Source of the DNA: Acidobacteriota bacterium
GTDB lineage: Bacteria; Acidobacteriota; Thermoanaerobaculia; Multivoradales; JBCCEF01
NCBI GenBank assembly: GCA_039030395.1
Contig: JBCCEF010000002.1
Span: forward strand, 310,001 to 374,000
Length of the DNA stretch: 64,000 bases
Reading direction: 5' to 3'
The notes under the pieces are model-generated. The model ran no database searches. It was not told the DNA's origin and was given only the letters and a program-made list of their open reading frames with translations. Of this stretch, positions 27,175-35,577 are shown one piece after another. Position 1 is the stretch's first letter, and every line of letters begins with the position of its first letter. The translations under genes were made by a program, and so were the position numbers.

Positions 27175-29345
27175 GGCACCCCGGCCTCCGGTTCTCCCGA
27201 CTCGAAGAAATCGGCAAAGATCTCCTCGGCGCACTGCGGTGCGTCGCTCCCCAGGCGGACCAGTGCGTCCGCCAACTCGGCGCGCATCTCGGCGGCCTCC
27301 GGCCAGGGGCTCCCCGGCACCATCGGTCGCGGGCACAGGGTGCGGAACATGTTGCGGTAGATCGAGGCGAAGGCGAAGCTGCCGCCGGCGCCGTCGATCA
27401 GGGTTCCTTCCTGCTGGATGAACTGGCCGTCCAGCAAGGGGTCGAAGGTCGAGCGGCTGACCGCATTGGCGCGCAGCAGGATGCGGCCGCTGGGAGTGTC
27501 CGGGTCGCTTTCCGCCCACTGGGCGTAGGTCACCAGCAGCGGGAAGGGCGCCGGCGCGTCGCCCACGTCGAGGCCGCGGATCATGTTGCCGATGTAGTCG
27601 CAGTTGTCCTGGTCGCTGTCGCTGTAGAAGGCCATGTTGTTCTGCAGGTTGTCGCCGCTGTCGTAGACGTAGTTGCGCTCCAGGAAGTTGCTGGCGTGGC
27701 GCTGAAAGCCCGAGACGTAGACGTAGCCGTTGACCAGGTAACCCCGGCCCCGGCAGACGTCGATCAGGGCATTGCCCTCGATTCGGTTGCCGTGGTTGTA
27801 GACGAACTGCATCGCCTCCCGGGAGCCGGCGCCGAGGTCGTCGAAGGCGAGGATGAAGTCGGTGACCGCCTGGGGGATTTCCTGGTAGTGGAATTCGCGG
27901 ACGGTGCTTACTCCGGCGCCCTCCGTCTCGCCGTGGGAAAGCATGGCGAGCTGCCGCGGAGCGGTGAGTACGATGGCGGTGAAGTCGGTGTCGGCGATGT
28001 AGTTCGAGGCCACCCGGTTGCTGGAGCTCTGGTCGATCATCAGGGCCGGCGCGGTCCACTTTTCGCGGCCGGTGGCGGAGATGTGGTTGGCCTCGATCCG
28101 GTGGTTCTTGTTCACGTCGCCGCGGCCCGGGGCGCGGCCGGTGAGGACGATGGCCTCGCGGCCGAGCTGGCGGAAGATATTGCCGGCGATGACGATGTTC
28201 TGGGCATAGCGGTCGAGGCGCAGGCCGGTGCTGCCGCTCTTCTCGAAGGTCGAGCGGCGCACGGAGCAGTTGCGGGCGTTGCGGAAGCGCAGCAGGGCAG
28301 TGCCTTCATCCACCACCGACCAGTCGTGCTGGGTGGTCACGTCTCCCGGCTGCATGACGTAGAAGTCCCCGCCGGTGAAGGTGATGCCGTCGAAGTGGAT
28401 GTTCTCGATTGGGGCCGCGAAGTCCGCGTTGCCGTCCACTGTGCCCTCGTCCACCCGGATCAACTCCACCAGCCGCGGCACCGAGAGATCGCCGGTACCG
28501 GCGAGGGGCCAGTGGTAGAGGGTGCCGTCGAGGCTGGCCCACTCGCCCGGCTGGTCGATGCCCTCCAGGCTGTTCAATACCCAGTTGCGGTTGGGGATGT
28601 CGTCCTCGGAGGTGTCGCGGCGCATTTCGTAGAGGGCCGGAATCTCGGTGAAGATGCGCCGCTCTACCGCGTTGACCGAGGCGATGGGGAGGATCTCCTG
28701 GGTCCAGGCGTGCTGTGATTGCCGCAGGTCGTACTGGCCGGCATGGGACCAGTCCGGTGCGGCGAAGCCGGCGGGGTAGCGAATGTCGCTCTTGTTGGCC
28801 TGCACCGCCGGGTCGTCCCAGGTGCATTCGACACAGAAACTCGTCTCCGTGGCGGCGAAGGGCGCGGTGGCGGAGCGCGGCAGCCAGTCCTCGCCGGCGT
28901 CGTGGAGAAAACGCACGTGGTCGATGCCGGCGGGCAGCGGTGCGTGCTGGATCGGGCCGCGAAATGGACTCCAGCCGGTGACCGGCACGAGGGAGGTGAA
29001 CACCGGCGTCGCCCCCTTGTCCGCCCGGTAGGTGATCCGCTGACCGGGCGAGCCCGAATCCGCCGGGCCGAGGACTACCGTTTCCGTGAAGAGGTAGGTG
29101 CCGTCCCGAAAGACCACATCGATGGCGCCGTCGCCGTCGAGCACACCGCGTACTCGCTCCACCGCGCCGGCGAAGGTGGCCAGCGGCGCGAGTTCCGTGC
29201 CGGGATTGTCGTCGTCACCGCTCGGGTCGACGAAGAAGGTCTCCTGGGCGTGGGTGCCCGAGGCGAGCAAGGCGCAAGCGAGAAACAGAGTGGCTCCGCT
29301 CCATGCGCCAGGGGATCGAGATGTCGAGGATTGGTTCAACGGCAT
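27171..29345 (-). CDS. Secreted right-handed parallel beta-helix protein
   Basis: 724 aa. A signal peptide (SGATLFLACALLASGTHA) precedes FFVDPSGDDDNPGTELAPL, the usual opening of beta-helix proteins related to polysaccharide lyases and epimerases. Residues about 295-560 contain repeated beta-helix turns with Asn ladders (HFDGITFTGGDFYVM, NIVIAGNIFRQLGREAIVL, SSNRVASNYIADTD, HGNRIEGNALIDVC). No specific lyase active site recognised. GGAGG lies 5 nt before the ATG. It is the last gene on the minus-strand polysaccharide side, suggesting an extracellular glycan substrate. Confidence 0.82.
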   Translation of the reverse strand: MPLNQSSTSRSPGAWSGATLFLACALLASGTHAQETFFVDPSGDDDNPGTELAPLATFAGAVERVRGVLDGDGAIDVVFRDGTYLFTETVVLGPADSGSPGQRITYRADKGATPVFTSLVPVTGWSPFRGPIQHAPLPAGIDHVRFLHDAGEDWLPRSATAPFAATETSFCVECTWDDPAVQANKSDIRYPAGFAAPDWSHAGQYDLRQSQHAWTQEILPIASVNAVERRIFTEIPALYEMRRDTSEDDIPNRNWVLNSLEGIDQPGEWASLDGTLYHWPLAGTGDLSVPRLVELIRVDEGTVDGNADFAAPIENIHFDGITFTGGDFYVMQPGDVTTQHDWSVVDEGTALLRFRNARNCSVRRSTFEKSGSTGLRLDRYAQNIVIAGNIFRQLGREAIVLTGRAPGRGDVNKNHRIEANHISATGREKWTAPALMIDQSSSNRVASNYIADTDFTAIVLTAPRQLAMLSHGETEGAGVSTVREFHYQEIPQAVTDFILAFDDLGAGSREAMQFVYNHGNRIEGNALIDVCRGRGYLVNGYVYVSGFQRHASNFLERNYVYDSGDNLQNNMAFYSDSDQDNCDYIGNMIRGLDVGDAPAPFPLLVTYAQWAESDPDTPSGRILLRANAVSRSTFDPLLDGQFIQQEGTLIDGAGGSFAFASIYRNMFRTLCPRPMVPGSPWPEAAEMRAELADALVRLGSDAPQCAEEIFADFFESGEPEAGVP

Positions 29346-29429
29346 GGGGGCCTCCGGAATGGCGATTCCAGAGGAGTGACCCCGGTCGCCGGGAACGTTT
29401 CAACAGGACGGATCGGAGCCGCCGGAGGG

Positions 29430-30536
29430 TCAACGGATAGAGACCAGGCGCGGCTCGGAGAGCTCACCGCCGGCCGGCAGTTCCCGCACCACCAGCGAAG
29501 AACCGGCGGCGGTGTGGATGCAGCCGGTCATCAGCAGCCAGCGGTCGGGGACAGGGCGCAGCAGGTAGTCCCAAGCGAGGGTCACCCCGTCGCGGGTGGT
29601 GACCGTCGGCGACAGCTCGCCCTCCACCTTCCAGCCTGCTGCCGGACTCCAGCCGGTCAGCACCAGGCGCGGCTCGTCTTTGCGTCGGCGGTCGAACCAG
29701 GCGAGGGCCAGGTGCGATGAGCCCGCGCTGGCGCCGGTGGGCACGTCCACCTGGTAGTCGACCCCCGGCCGCCAGCTTTCGGTCTGCTGCACGCCCCAGG
29801 GGGTCCAGCGGCTGAGGCTCCAGCGGCTTCCGCCGTCGGCGGTGAGGAAGGTGCGCCCGGCGATATCGACCAGCGCCGCGTTGCGGTCGGCGATGGGGAT
29901 CAGCTCGCCTTCCACGCCGCGCGGCAGGCCGCGCAGCCAGGTGGAGGGTGCCTTGCCGGCGGCGAAGCGAGTGGAGCCGGAGATCACCGCCTCCGCAAGG
30001 TCCGGATCGGGCCGCACTCCGGCGGCGCCGCCCAGGCGAACCGCCGCCCGTCCGTGGGGACGCCACTCGCCCTTCTCCAGACGAAAGGCGCTGCCCTGGA
30101 GACCTTCGCCGACCCGCCGGTGGAGGAGGATCCAGGGGCTTCCGGAGCGGTCCCAGGTGGAGTGGAGGGTGGCCCCTCGGGGCACCGGAAAGGCTTCGCC
30201 CAGGGGAGCCCAGGCGCCGTCCCGCCAGCGCACCGGCTGGGCGCAGGTGTCGCCGCAGGACGACAGCGCGAAGATCTCTCCCGGACCGGTAGAGCCGGCG
30301 TAGATGGTGCTCTCGTCCTGTCGCCATGCCCGCGCGTCGCCTGTTCCGTCCAGGGAGACCCACCAGCGCTCGCCGGCGGTGGAGGTGATGGTGAGGAGAG
30401 AGGTGCCGGAACGGGTGTCGAAGGCGAAGGCGGTCACCCCGCTGGCGGCGTCGCAGGTGAACTCTGCCGCCGTTGCCGCCGGCAGCAGTAGCCACAGGAG
30501 AGCCGCGGCGAGACCTGCCAGAGGTGTCCGTTTCAC
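29430..30536 (-). CDS. Secreted hypothetical protein
   Basis: 368 aa. The N-terminus KRTPLAGLAAALLWLLLPAAT is a clear signal peptide cleaved near AAEF. The mature chain is beta-rich with repeated Trp-Asp/Gly segments (WRQDESTIYAGSTGPG, WDRSGSPWILLHRR, TADGGSRWSLSRW), reminiscent of a beta-propeller, and a Cys pair (SSCGDTCAQ). No family assigned. GTG start with GAGGGAATC just upstream; 7 nt from the acetyltransferase stop, so part of the same operon. Confidence 0.7.
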   Translation of the reverse strand: MKRTPLAGLAAALLWLLLPAATAAEFTCDAASGVTAFAFDTRSGTSLLTITSTAGERWWVSLDGTGDARAWRQDESTIYAGSTGPGEIFALSSCGDTCAQPVRWRDGAWAPLGEAFPVPRGATLHSTWDRSGSPWILLHRRVGEGLQGSAFRLEKGEWRPHGRAAVRLGGAAGVRPDPDLAEAVISGSTRFAAGKAPSTWLRGLPRGVEGELIPIADRNAALVDIAGRTFLTADGGSRWSLSRWTPWGVQQTESWRPGVDYQVDVPTGASAGSSHLALAWFDRRRKDEPRLVLTGWSPAAGWKVEGELSPTVTTRDGVTLAWDYLLRPVPDRWLLMTGCIHTAAGSSLVVRELPAGGELSEPRLVSIR

Positions 30537-30543
30537 GATTCCC

Positions 30544-31059
30544 TCATGATGCGAGAACCCTGGCCGGCACGCCGGCGGCGGTGGAGCTCGGCGGAACGTC
30601 CTGCAGCACTACCGCGCCGGCGGCGATCATCGCGTCGTCGCCGATCTCGATGCCGCCGAGGATCTTGGCTCCGGCGCCGATGGTGACCCGGTCGCCGATC
30701 CGAGGACAGGCCAGTTCGTCGAAGCGCACCTCACCCAGGGTGACGCCGTGGAGCAGGGTGCAGTCCTCGCCGATCATCGTCTCGCCGCCGACCACCAGGC
30801 CGATGCCGTGGGCGATGATGAGGCCGCCGCCGATGTCGGCCCGGGGCAGGATGTCGACGCAGCATGCGCTGATCGACCAGCGCCGCAGGATCGCCGGCGC
30901 CAGGGGAAAGCCCCAGGCCTTGAGGGTGTGGGCGGCACGGTGGGCGAGGACGGCCTGGAAACCGGCGTCCAGGAATACGGCGTCGAACAGCGCCGGCCAG
31001 AAGGAGCGGCCCTTGACGGTGCGGAGGCGGTGGAAGTCCCGCCGCAGGCGCGGCCACAT
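30544..31059 (-). CDS. Serine acetyltransferase-like hexapeptide acetyltransferase
   Basis: 171 aa left-handed beta-helix acyltransferase of the CysE-like short type. Hexapeptide repeats include ILPRADIGGGLIIAHGIGLV, TMIGEDCTLLHGVTLG, CPRIGDRVTIGAGAKILGGI and IGDDAMIAAGAVVLQDVPP; the His of IAHG and of LLHG correspond to the CysE active site area. It lacks the long N-terminal helical domain of full CysE. Set among glycosyltransferases and a deacetylase, it more likely acetylates sugar than serine. 3 nt after the deacetylase stop. Confidence 0.8.
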   Translation of the reverse strand: MWPRLRRDFHRLRTVKGRSFWPALFDAVFLDAGFQAVLAHRAAHTLKAWGFPLAPAILRRWSISACCVDILPRADIGGGLIIAHGIGLVVGGETMIGEDCTLLHGVTLGEVRFDELACPRIGDRVTIGAGAKILGGIEIGDDAMIAAGAVVLQDVPPSSTAAGVPARVLAS

Positions 31060-31062
31060 GGT

Positions 31063-31854
31063 CTAGGTGGTCTCCTGCCGCCTTCTCCGGTTGCGCAGGG
31101 CGCCGAGCAGGCCGAGGCGCGGCAGGCGGCTCCACCAGCGGTAGGCGCCGCTCGCCTTGAGGCGCAGCTCGAAGGTGGTTTCGCCGGGTCGGAGGATCAT
31201 GCGGGGGAGGGCCAAAGGGTCGCGGCGATCGGTGCCGGAGACGCCGTGGATGGAGACGGCGGCGCGGTACCCGGCGGCCTGCACGGCTTGCCGATAGCGC
31301 CCGTCGAAGCGACCCCAAGGGTAGCAGAAGGTGTCGACGGGACGACCGATGGTCGCCTCCAGGTCGGCCTTGGAGCCGGCCGTCTCGGCCGGGAAGTCGT
31401 CCGTCTCGAACTCTTCGAACGGCCGGTGCGAGCGGCTGTGGGAAGCGATCTCGAAGCCTTCCTCCGCCAGCGCTCGCAGGGCGTCGCCGTCGAGCAGCGA
31501 TTCGCGGCGCTCGCCTTTCGCCCGGTCCCAGGCATTCTCGCCACCCAGGGCGTCGGAGACGGCGAAGAGGGTGGCGGTCATCGAGCGTTGCCGCAGCAGC
31601 GGCACGGCGTGCTCCAGGAAGCAGGCGCAGCCGTCGTCGAAGGTCAGCACCACGCACTTGCCCCGAGCCTCGCCGCGCGCCGCCTGGGCGAGGGTGACGG
31701 TGCGGTAGCCCCAGCCTTCGAGGAGCGCCAGGTGGCGGTCGAATTCCTCCGGCGTCAGGTAGCTGGTGGAGAACACCGTCGGAGGGTCGAGCGGCGCCGG
31801 CTCGACGTGGTGGTACATCCATATGGACGGGCAGGCAGCCCGGAAGGGACTCAT
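31063..31854 (-). CDS. Polysaccharide deacetylase (NodB/CE4)
   Basis: 263 aa. NodB homology domain with the metal-binding motif VVLTFDDGCACF (Asp-Asp) and HSRSHRPFEEF (HxxxH); later GRFDGRYRQAVQAAGYRAAV completes the fold. No signal peptide, so it may act on a lipid-linked glycan at the cytoplasmic face, or the fold may be exported otherwise. ATG at 31854 overlaps the stop of the upstream GT4 (ATGA). Confidence 0.88.
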   Translation of the reverse strand: MSPFRAACPSIWMYHHVEPAPLDPPTVFSTSYLTPEEFDRHLALLEGWGYRTVTLAQAARGEARGKCVVLTFDDGCACFLEHAVPLLRQRSMTATLFAVSDALGGENAWDRAKGERRESLLDGDALRALAEEGFEIASHSRSHRPFEEFETDDFPAETAGSKADLEATIGRPVDTFCYPWGRFDGRYRQAVQAAGYRAAVSIHGVSGTDRRDPLALPRMILRPGETTFELRLKASGAYRWWSRLPRLGLLGALRNRRRRQETT

Positions 31855-32984
31855 CCTTTGCGCCTCGTCTCGTCGATAATTTGTTTGAACAGCCGGGCGT
31901 AGGCGTCCGCCGTCGCCTCGGCAGAGAAGCCCTCGGCCCGCCGGCGCGGCAGGCCTTGCCAGTCGTGCTCCAGGGCTTCGGCGAGGGCGTCGGCGTAGGC
32001 GGCGGTGTCCTCCGGATCGGCGAACCGCCCGGCTTCGCCGATCACCTCCCGGCGCACGGCATCGTCCGGCGCGACGCACGGCAGCCCCGACGCCATCGCC
32101 TCCAGGTAGGCCAGGCCGAAGGATTCGCTGATCGAGGGCAGGGTCAGGACGTCGGCGGCGGCGTACCAGCGGGGCATCTCGTCCCGCGGCACGGTACGGC
32201 GCAGGTAGCGCGTCGGTCCCAGGGAGTGGGCCGCTTCGTCGAGAGCGGGAGCCTCGGGACCGTCGCCGAGCACCAGCAGGCTCGCCGGCTTTCCGCGGCG
32301 GTGCAGCTCTCGGACGGCGGCGCGGGTGCGGTCGATGCGCTTGTGGGAGTCGACGGCGCCGGCGGTCATCACCACCGGACGGCCGAGGCCCGTGTCCACC
32401 GAATCGAGGCCTGGACGAAAGGCCGCCAGATCCACGCCGTGGGGGATCACCTCGATGCGGGCCTTCGGCGCCGCGTCGGCGATCATCCGTTCGGCGGCTT
32501 CGGTGAAGGCGACCACCCGGTTCGGTCCCTGGCGGGCGAAGGCCCGCTCCCACTTCGGGCTGTTGCCGTGGGCGATGTCGACGAAAGGGGTGCCCCGGAA
32601 ACGCCGCAGCGCCCGGGCGAGGCGAGCGCCCATCAGGCCGCCCTCCATCACCAGCAGGTCGTAGCGGGCGCGCCACAGGTGCGGCAGGGCGGCCAGCGAG
32701 GCCGTCGCCCATTCGACGGAGAGGGGGTCGAGCCACAAGGTGTCGAGGACCTTGCGGCAGAGCTTCAGCCGGTAGACGGCGCGCATCAGCGGGTGATCGC
32801 GGCGTAGCGCCGAAACCCGCCGGTGTTTCACCGCCGGATGCATCGCCGGCCGCTCGCCGCGGCCGAGGGTGGTCACCTCGAATCCGCGCTCCACCAAGGC
32901 GCCGGCCAGTTCGACGACGAAGGCCTCGGCGCCGCGCTCGACCACCCCAAGGCCGGACATCAGGAAGGCCACCCGCGAACTCAC
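31851..32984 (-). CDS. Glycosyltransferase family 4
   Basis: 377 aa. RVAFLMSGLGVVERGAEAF is the acceptor-side glycine-rich loop; VAFTEAAERMIADAAPKARI and VIPHGVDLAAFRP mark the interdomain link; the donor domain has MTAGAVDSHKRIDR and SESFGLAYLEAMASGLPCV, which contains the EX7E pair. GTG start at 32984, with AGGAGG upstream, overlaps the flippase stop (GTGA); its own stop overlaps the deacetylase start. Confidence 0.9.
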   Translation of the reverse strand: MSSRVAFLMSGLGVVERGAEAFVVELAGALVERGFEVTTLGRGERPAMHPAVKHRRVSALRRDHPLMRAVYRLKLCRKVLDTLWLDPLSVEWATASLAALPHLWRARYDLLVMEGGLMGARLARALRRFRGTPFVDIAHGNSPKWERAFARQGPNRVVAFTEAAERMIADAAPKARIEVIPHGVDLAAFRPGLDSVDTGLGRPVVMTAGAVDSHKRIDRTRAAVRELHRRGKPASLLVLGDGPEAPALDEAAHSLGPTRYLRRTVPRDEMPRWYAAADVLTLPSISESFGLAYLEAMASGLPCVAPDDAVRREVIGEAGRFADPEDTAAYADALAEALEHDWQGLPRRRAEGFSAEATADAYARLFKQIIDETRRKG

Positions 32985-34426
32985 GAGGACGCCTCCTTGT
33001 CGGCATGGCCGGCCGGGGCGAAGAAGAAGCCCATGACCGGTGCCCGGAAGCGCAGGATCAGGACCGCCGCCGCCAGGGCGCCGGCGACGACGGAGGCGGC
33101 GAAGCGGCTCCAGGAGCCGTCCGGGAAGGCCCACGCCACCAGCGCGAAGGCGGGCAACGGCACCAGGTAGACGAACAGGAGTTCGCGCAGTAGGTGCCAG
33201 AAGTCCGGCCCGCAGATCTTCGCCATGCGCCAGGCCATCACCAGGTTGCCGAGCAGCAGATAGTTGGCCCAGGCCATGCCCGGGGCGCCGAAGGGCGCGG
33301 CGAGGAGAAAGCCGAAGGTGAGGAGCGACGCCATGTTGACGAGCACGATCAATAACCACAAGCGGTCCTCTTCGCGCACCTTCAGAACTTCGCCGCCGAG
33401 GCGGGTGAAGGGGTCCACCAGGGGCAAGAAGCAGAGGATCTTCAACAGCGGTACCGCCTCCGGCCACTGGTCGCCGAGCAGAATATTGACCAGCACCACC
33501 TCGGCATTGAAGAACAGGAAGTAGGCGGCGAGGGTCTCCAACGCGAGGATGGTGACGGTACCCAGGCGGTAGGCGTCCACCAGCCGCCGGCGATCGCCGC
33601 GGTACTCCACCAGCGCCGGATACACCACCCGCAGGAAGGCCGGCAGGATCAGGATTTGGAGGCGCAGACCCCACTCGTAGGCCTTGTCGAAGAAGCCGAC
33701 GGCTTCACTGCCGGCGGAGTCGTAGGCGGCGACGAAGAAGCGCTGCACGTAAGGGATGGGCACCGCCGCCAGGGCGATCAGCAGGAGGAGCGCGCTCTTG
33801 CGCAAGAGGCCCGGCAGGCGCCCGGGATCGCAGCCTAGGGGGATGCGGCCGCGGGCCCGGAACCACACCGCTGCGGCATAGAAGGCCGCCGCCGCCAACT
33901 CGCCGATCACCAGGCTCCAGACGCCGTGGCCGAGGGCTGCCAGGGTGATGGCGACGGTGGCGTAGAGGGCGCCGCGCAGGATCTCCGGCGCCACCAGCTG
34001 GCGCACCGCCAGGCGGCGCTCGAAGAACACCTTGGGGACCACCGCCACGCCGTCGAGAAAAACCCACAGCCCGAACCAGCGCATGACCTCCGGCAGGCTG
34101 GGATCGAAAAAGGCCAGCGGCTGCGGCCACAGCATCAGTAGCGCGCTGATCAAGGCGCCGGTCGAGAGCACCCAGGCCAGCACTTCGCCCCACGGCTCGC
34201 GCCGGTCCCGCACCAGGTGGTAGGTGGTTCCCGAGTCGCGCAGCAGAGCGGCGACGATGGTCACCGCGCGGGCCAGGCTGAAGACGCCCCAGCCCTCCGG
34301 CACGATCAGCCGGGCGAGGGCGAGTTCGGCGGCGGTGCGGATGAGCACCCGTCCGAACTGGCTGCCGTAGGCCGACAGGGCCGACGAGAGAAAGCGCTTT
34401 TCGGTGCTGCCGCCGGGAGAGGTCAT
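32981..34426 (-). CDS. Oligosaccharide flippase family protein (Wzx-like)
   Basis: 481 aa with about 12-14 membrane helices. The beginning RFLSSALSAYGSQFGRVLIRTAAELALARLI is typical of Wzx/RfbX (MOP superfamily) lipid-linked oligosaccharide flippases. The last 40 residues are a cytoplasmic tail. It heads the overlapping set flippase-GT4-deacetylase-acetyltransferase, so this block probably exports a surface or exopolysaccharide repeat unit. No polymerase (Wzy) is evident in the window. Confidence 0.85.
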   Translation of the reverse strand: MTSPGGSTEKRFLSSALSAYGSQFGRVLIRTAAELALARLIVPEGWGVFSLARAVTIVAALLRDSGTTYHLVRDRREPWGEVLAWVLSTGALISALLMLWPQPLAFFDPSLPEVMRWFGLWVFLDGVAVVPKVFFERRLAVRQLVAPEILRGALYATVAITLAALGHGVWSLVIGELAAAAFYAAAVWFRARGRIPLGCDPGRLPGLLRKSALLLLIALAAVPIPYVQRFFVAAYDSAGSEAVGFFDKAYEWGLRLQILILPAFLRVVYPALVEYRGDRRRLVDAYRLGTVTILALETLAAYFLFFNAEVVLVNILLGDQWPEAVPLLKILCFLPLVDPFTRLGGEVLKVREEDRLWLLIVLVNMASLLTFGFLLAAPFGAPGMAWANYLLLGNLVMAWRMAKICGPDFWHLLRELLFVYLVPLPAFALVAWAFPDGSWSRFAASVVAGALAAAVLILRFRAPVMGFFFAPAGHADKEASS

Positions 34427-34594
34427 GGATTCTGGCTACCTGCGGAGGGGCCGGCCGCCGGCCCAGGGGCCAGGCGCGCAGGGAACTGCAATGGGGCGGT
34501 GAGATCGGCCATGGCCGGTCGCGATCTTACTGCAAAACCTATGGTTTGCGGCGATCGGAGCCTGCCTAGACTCGAGAGGGGGATTGGAATGAGG

Positions 34595-34963
34595 CTAGGG
34601 CTCCTCCTCAGGAGGTGAAGGGGCCGCCGGGTGCCTTTCAAGATCCTTCTTGAGATCTGTCAGGCGGCTGGCCCAGAGGTCTTGATAGTCGTCGACCAGA
34701 TCCTCGTAGATCCGGCGGATGGGTACGACATTCAGCGAGTTGAGGCGCCGGGAACCGTCCCGGCGCACGGTGATCAGGCCCGCCTCTCGCAGCACCGCCA
34801 TGTGTTTCATCACTCCGAAGCGAGAGAGGTGGGGGAGGGCGCTGACGATCTCGGTGGTGGCGAGGGGGCCTCCACGCAACAGCTTGAGGACGCAGCGCCG
34901 AGTCGGATCCGCCAGCGCCTTCCAGATCGGCTGCAGATCGTCTGATGATGGATCTTCAACCAT
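34595..34963 (-). CDS. ArsR-family transcriptional regulator
   Basis: 122 aa winged-helix repressor-like protein. The helix-turn-helix core runs IWKALADPTRRCVLKLLRGG, then SRFGVMKHMAVLREAGLITV, followed by the wing RRDGSRRLNSLN. There are no Cys pairs for metal sensing, so it is the non-metal subgroup often paired with AHSA1/SRPBCC proteins. It begins 5 nt after the SRPBCC stop and is surely cotranscribed; direct repeats in the operon promoter suggest self-regulation. Confidence 0.9.
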   Translation of the reverse strand: MVEDPSSDDLQPIWKALADPTRRCVLKLLRGGPLATTEIVSALPHLSRFGVMKHMAVLREAGLITVRRDGSRRLNSLNVVPIRRIYEDLVDDYQDLWASRLTDLKKDLERHPAAPSPPEEEP

Positions 34964-34968
34964 TTGTT

Positions 34969-35409
34969 CTAGGACTCGGCGCCTTGCTGAACGGCCTCGA
35001 GCATGCTGCGGAACCCCTGCTGGATTCCCTCTCGATGGTCGTCTTGGAGGAGGCCGAAGGCGGAGTAACGAAAGGCCAGCCGAGTGCCTTGGTCGGTGGC
35101 GTGGAACCGGATGATCATGTGGCCGGCGACCGGGTAGGACATGAACATCGGGCCGTACAATTCCAATAGGGTGGGTGGCCGGTAGGACTGGACGAATCCC
35201 CATAGGTGCCCCTGATCGTCTCCGAGATCTCGATACCAGCGCCCTCCCGGTCGGCGCTCCAGTCGGAGCGGCAGCGGATGGGGGCCGCCGTGGTGGTCTT
35301 CCGTAAGGCGCTGAATCATGCCTTTGAAGACGTCCTCCGGGCGGGCTTGGATGTCGATCTCCTGATCGAAGTGGAGGACGGTGGGTTCTTGAGCTAGGGC
35401 TTCTGTCAC
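34969..35409 (-). CDS. SRPBCC (AHSA1-like) domain protein
   Basis: 146 aa START/Bet v1-like fold: FDQEIDIQARPEDVFKGMIQ, RPGGRWYRDLGDDQGHLWGF and the closing helix HREGIQQGFRSMLEAV. The family binds hydrophobic ligands in a central cavity; the ligand is unknown. GTG at 35409 is preferred because AGGAGCTCACC precedes it and family similarity begins there. First gene of a two-gene operon with an ArsR regulator, a recurring pairing in which the SRPBCC gene is controlled by the ArsR protein. Confidence 0.85.
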   Translation of the reverse strand: MTEALAQEPTVLHFDQEIDIQARPEDVFKGMIQRLTEDHHGGPHPLPLRLERRPGGRWYRDLGDDQGHLWGFVQSYRPPTLLELYGPMFMSYPVAGHMIIRFHATDQGTRLAFRYSAFGLLQDDHREGIQQGFRSMLEAVQQGAES

Positions 35410-35446
35410 GGTGAGCTCCTTTGTGGAGTGTCGATTAATGATGAAT

Positions 35447-35477
35447 AAATAGTAACGTGACAAAATAGTAACGTCAA
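35447..35477 (-). promoter_or_regulatory. Promoter with repeated operator-like sites of the SRPBCC-ArsR operon
   Basis: On the minus strand TTGACG (35477-35472), a 17-bp spacer and TACTAT (35454-35449) form a near-consensus promoter. The plus-strand sequence AAATAGTAACGT occurs twice (35447-35458 and 35463-35474, 16 bp apart), one copy over the -10 and one over the -35. This placement suggests a repressor site used by the ArsR protein of the operon. Leader to the GTG start is about 33 nt. Confidence 0.7.
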
Positions 35478-35577
35478 GGGCAGCCCAGCCGAGGGCACGA
35501 TCCTCGGGTTCGAAGAGCGTTTGGCGCCAGTGGATCATTCGAGCCCCAGCGAATTCCGGAGGGTGGAACCTTGGAGC

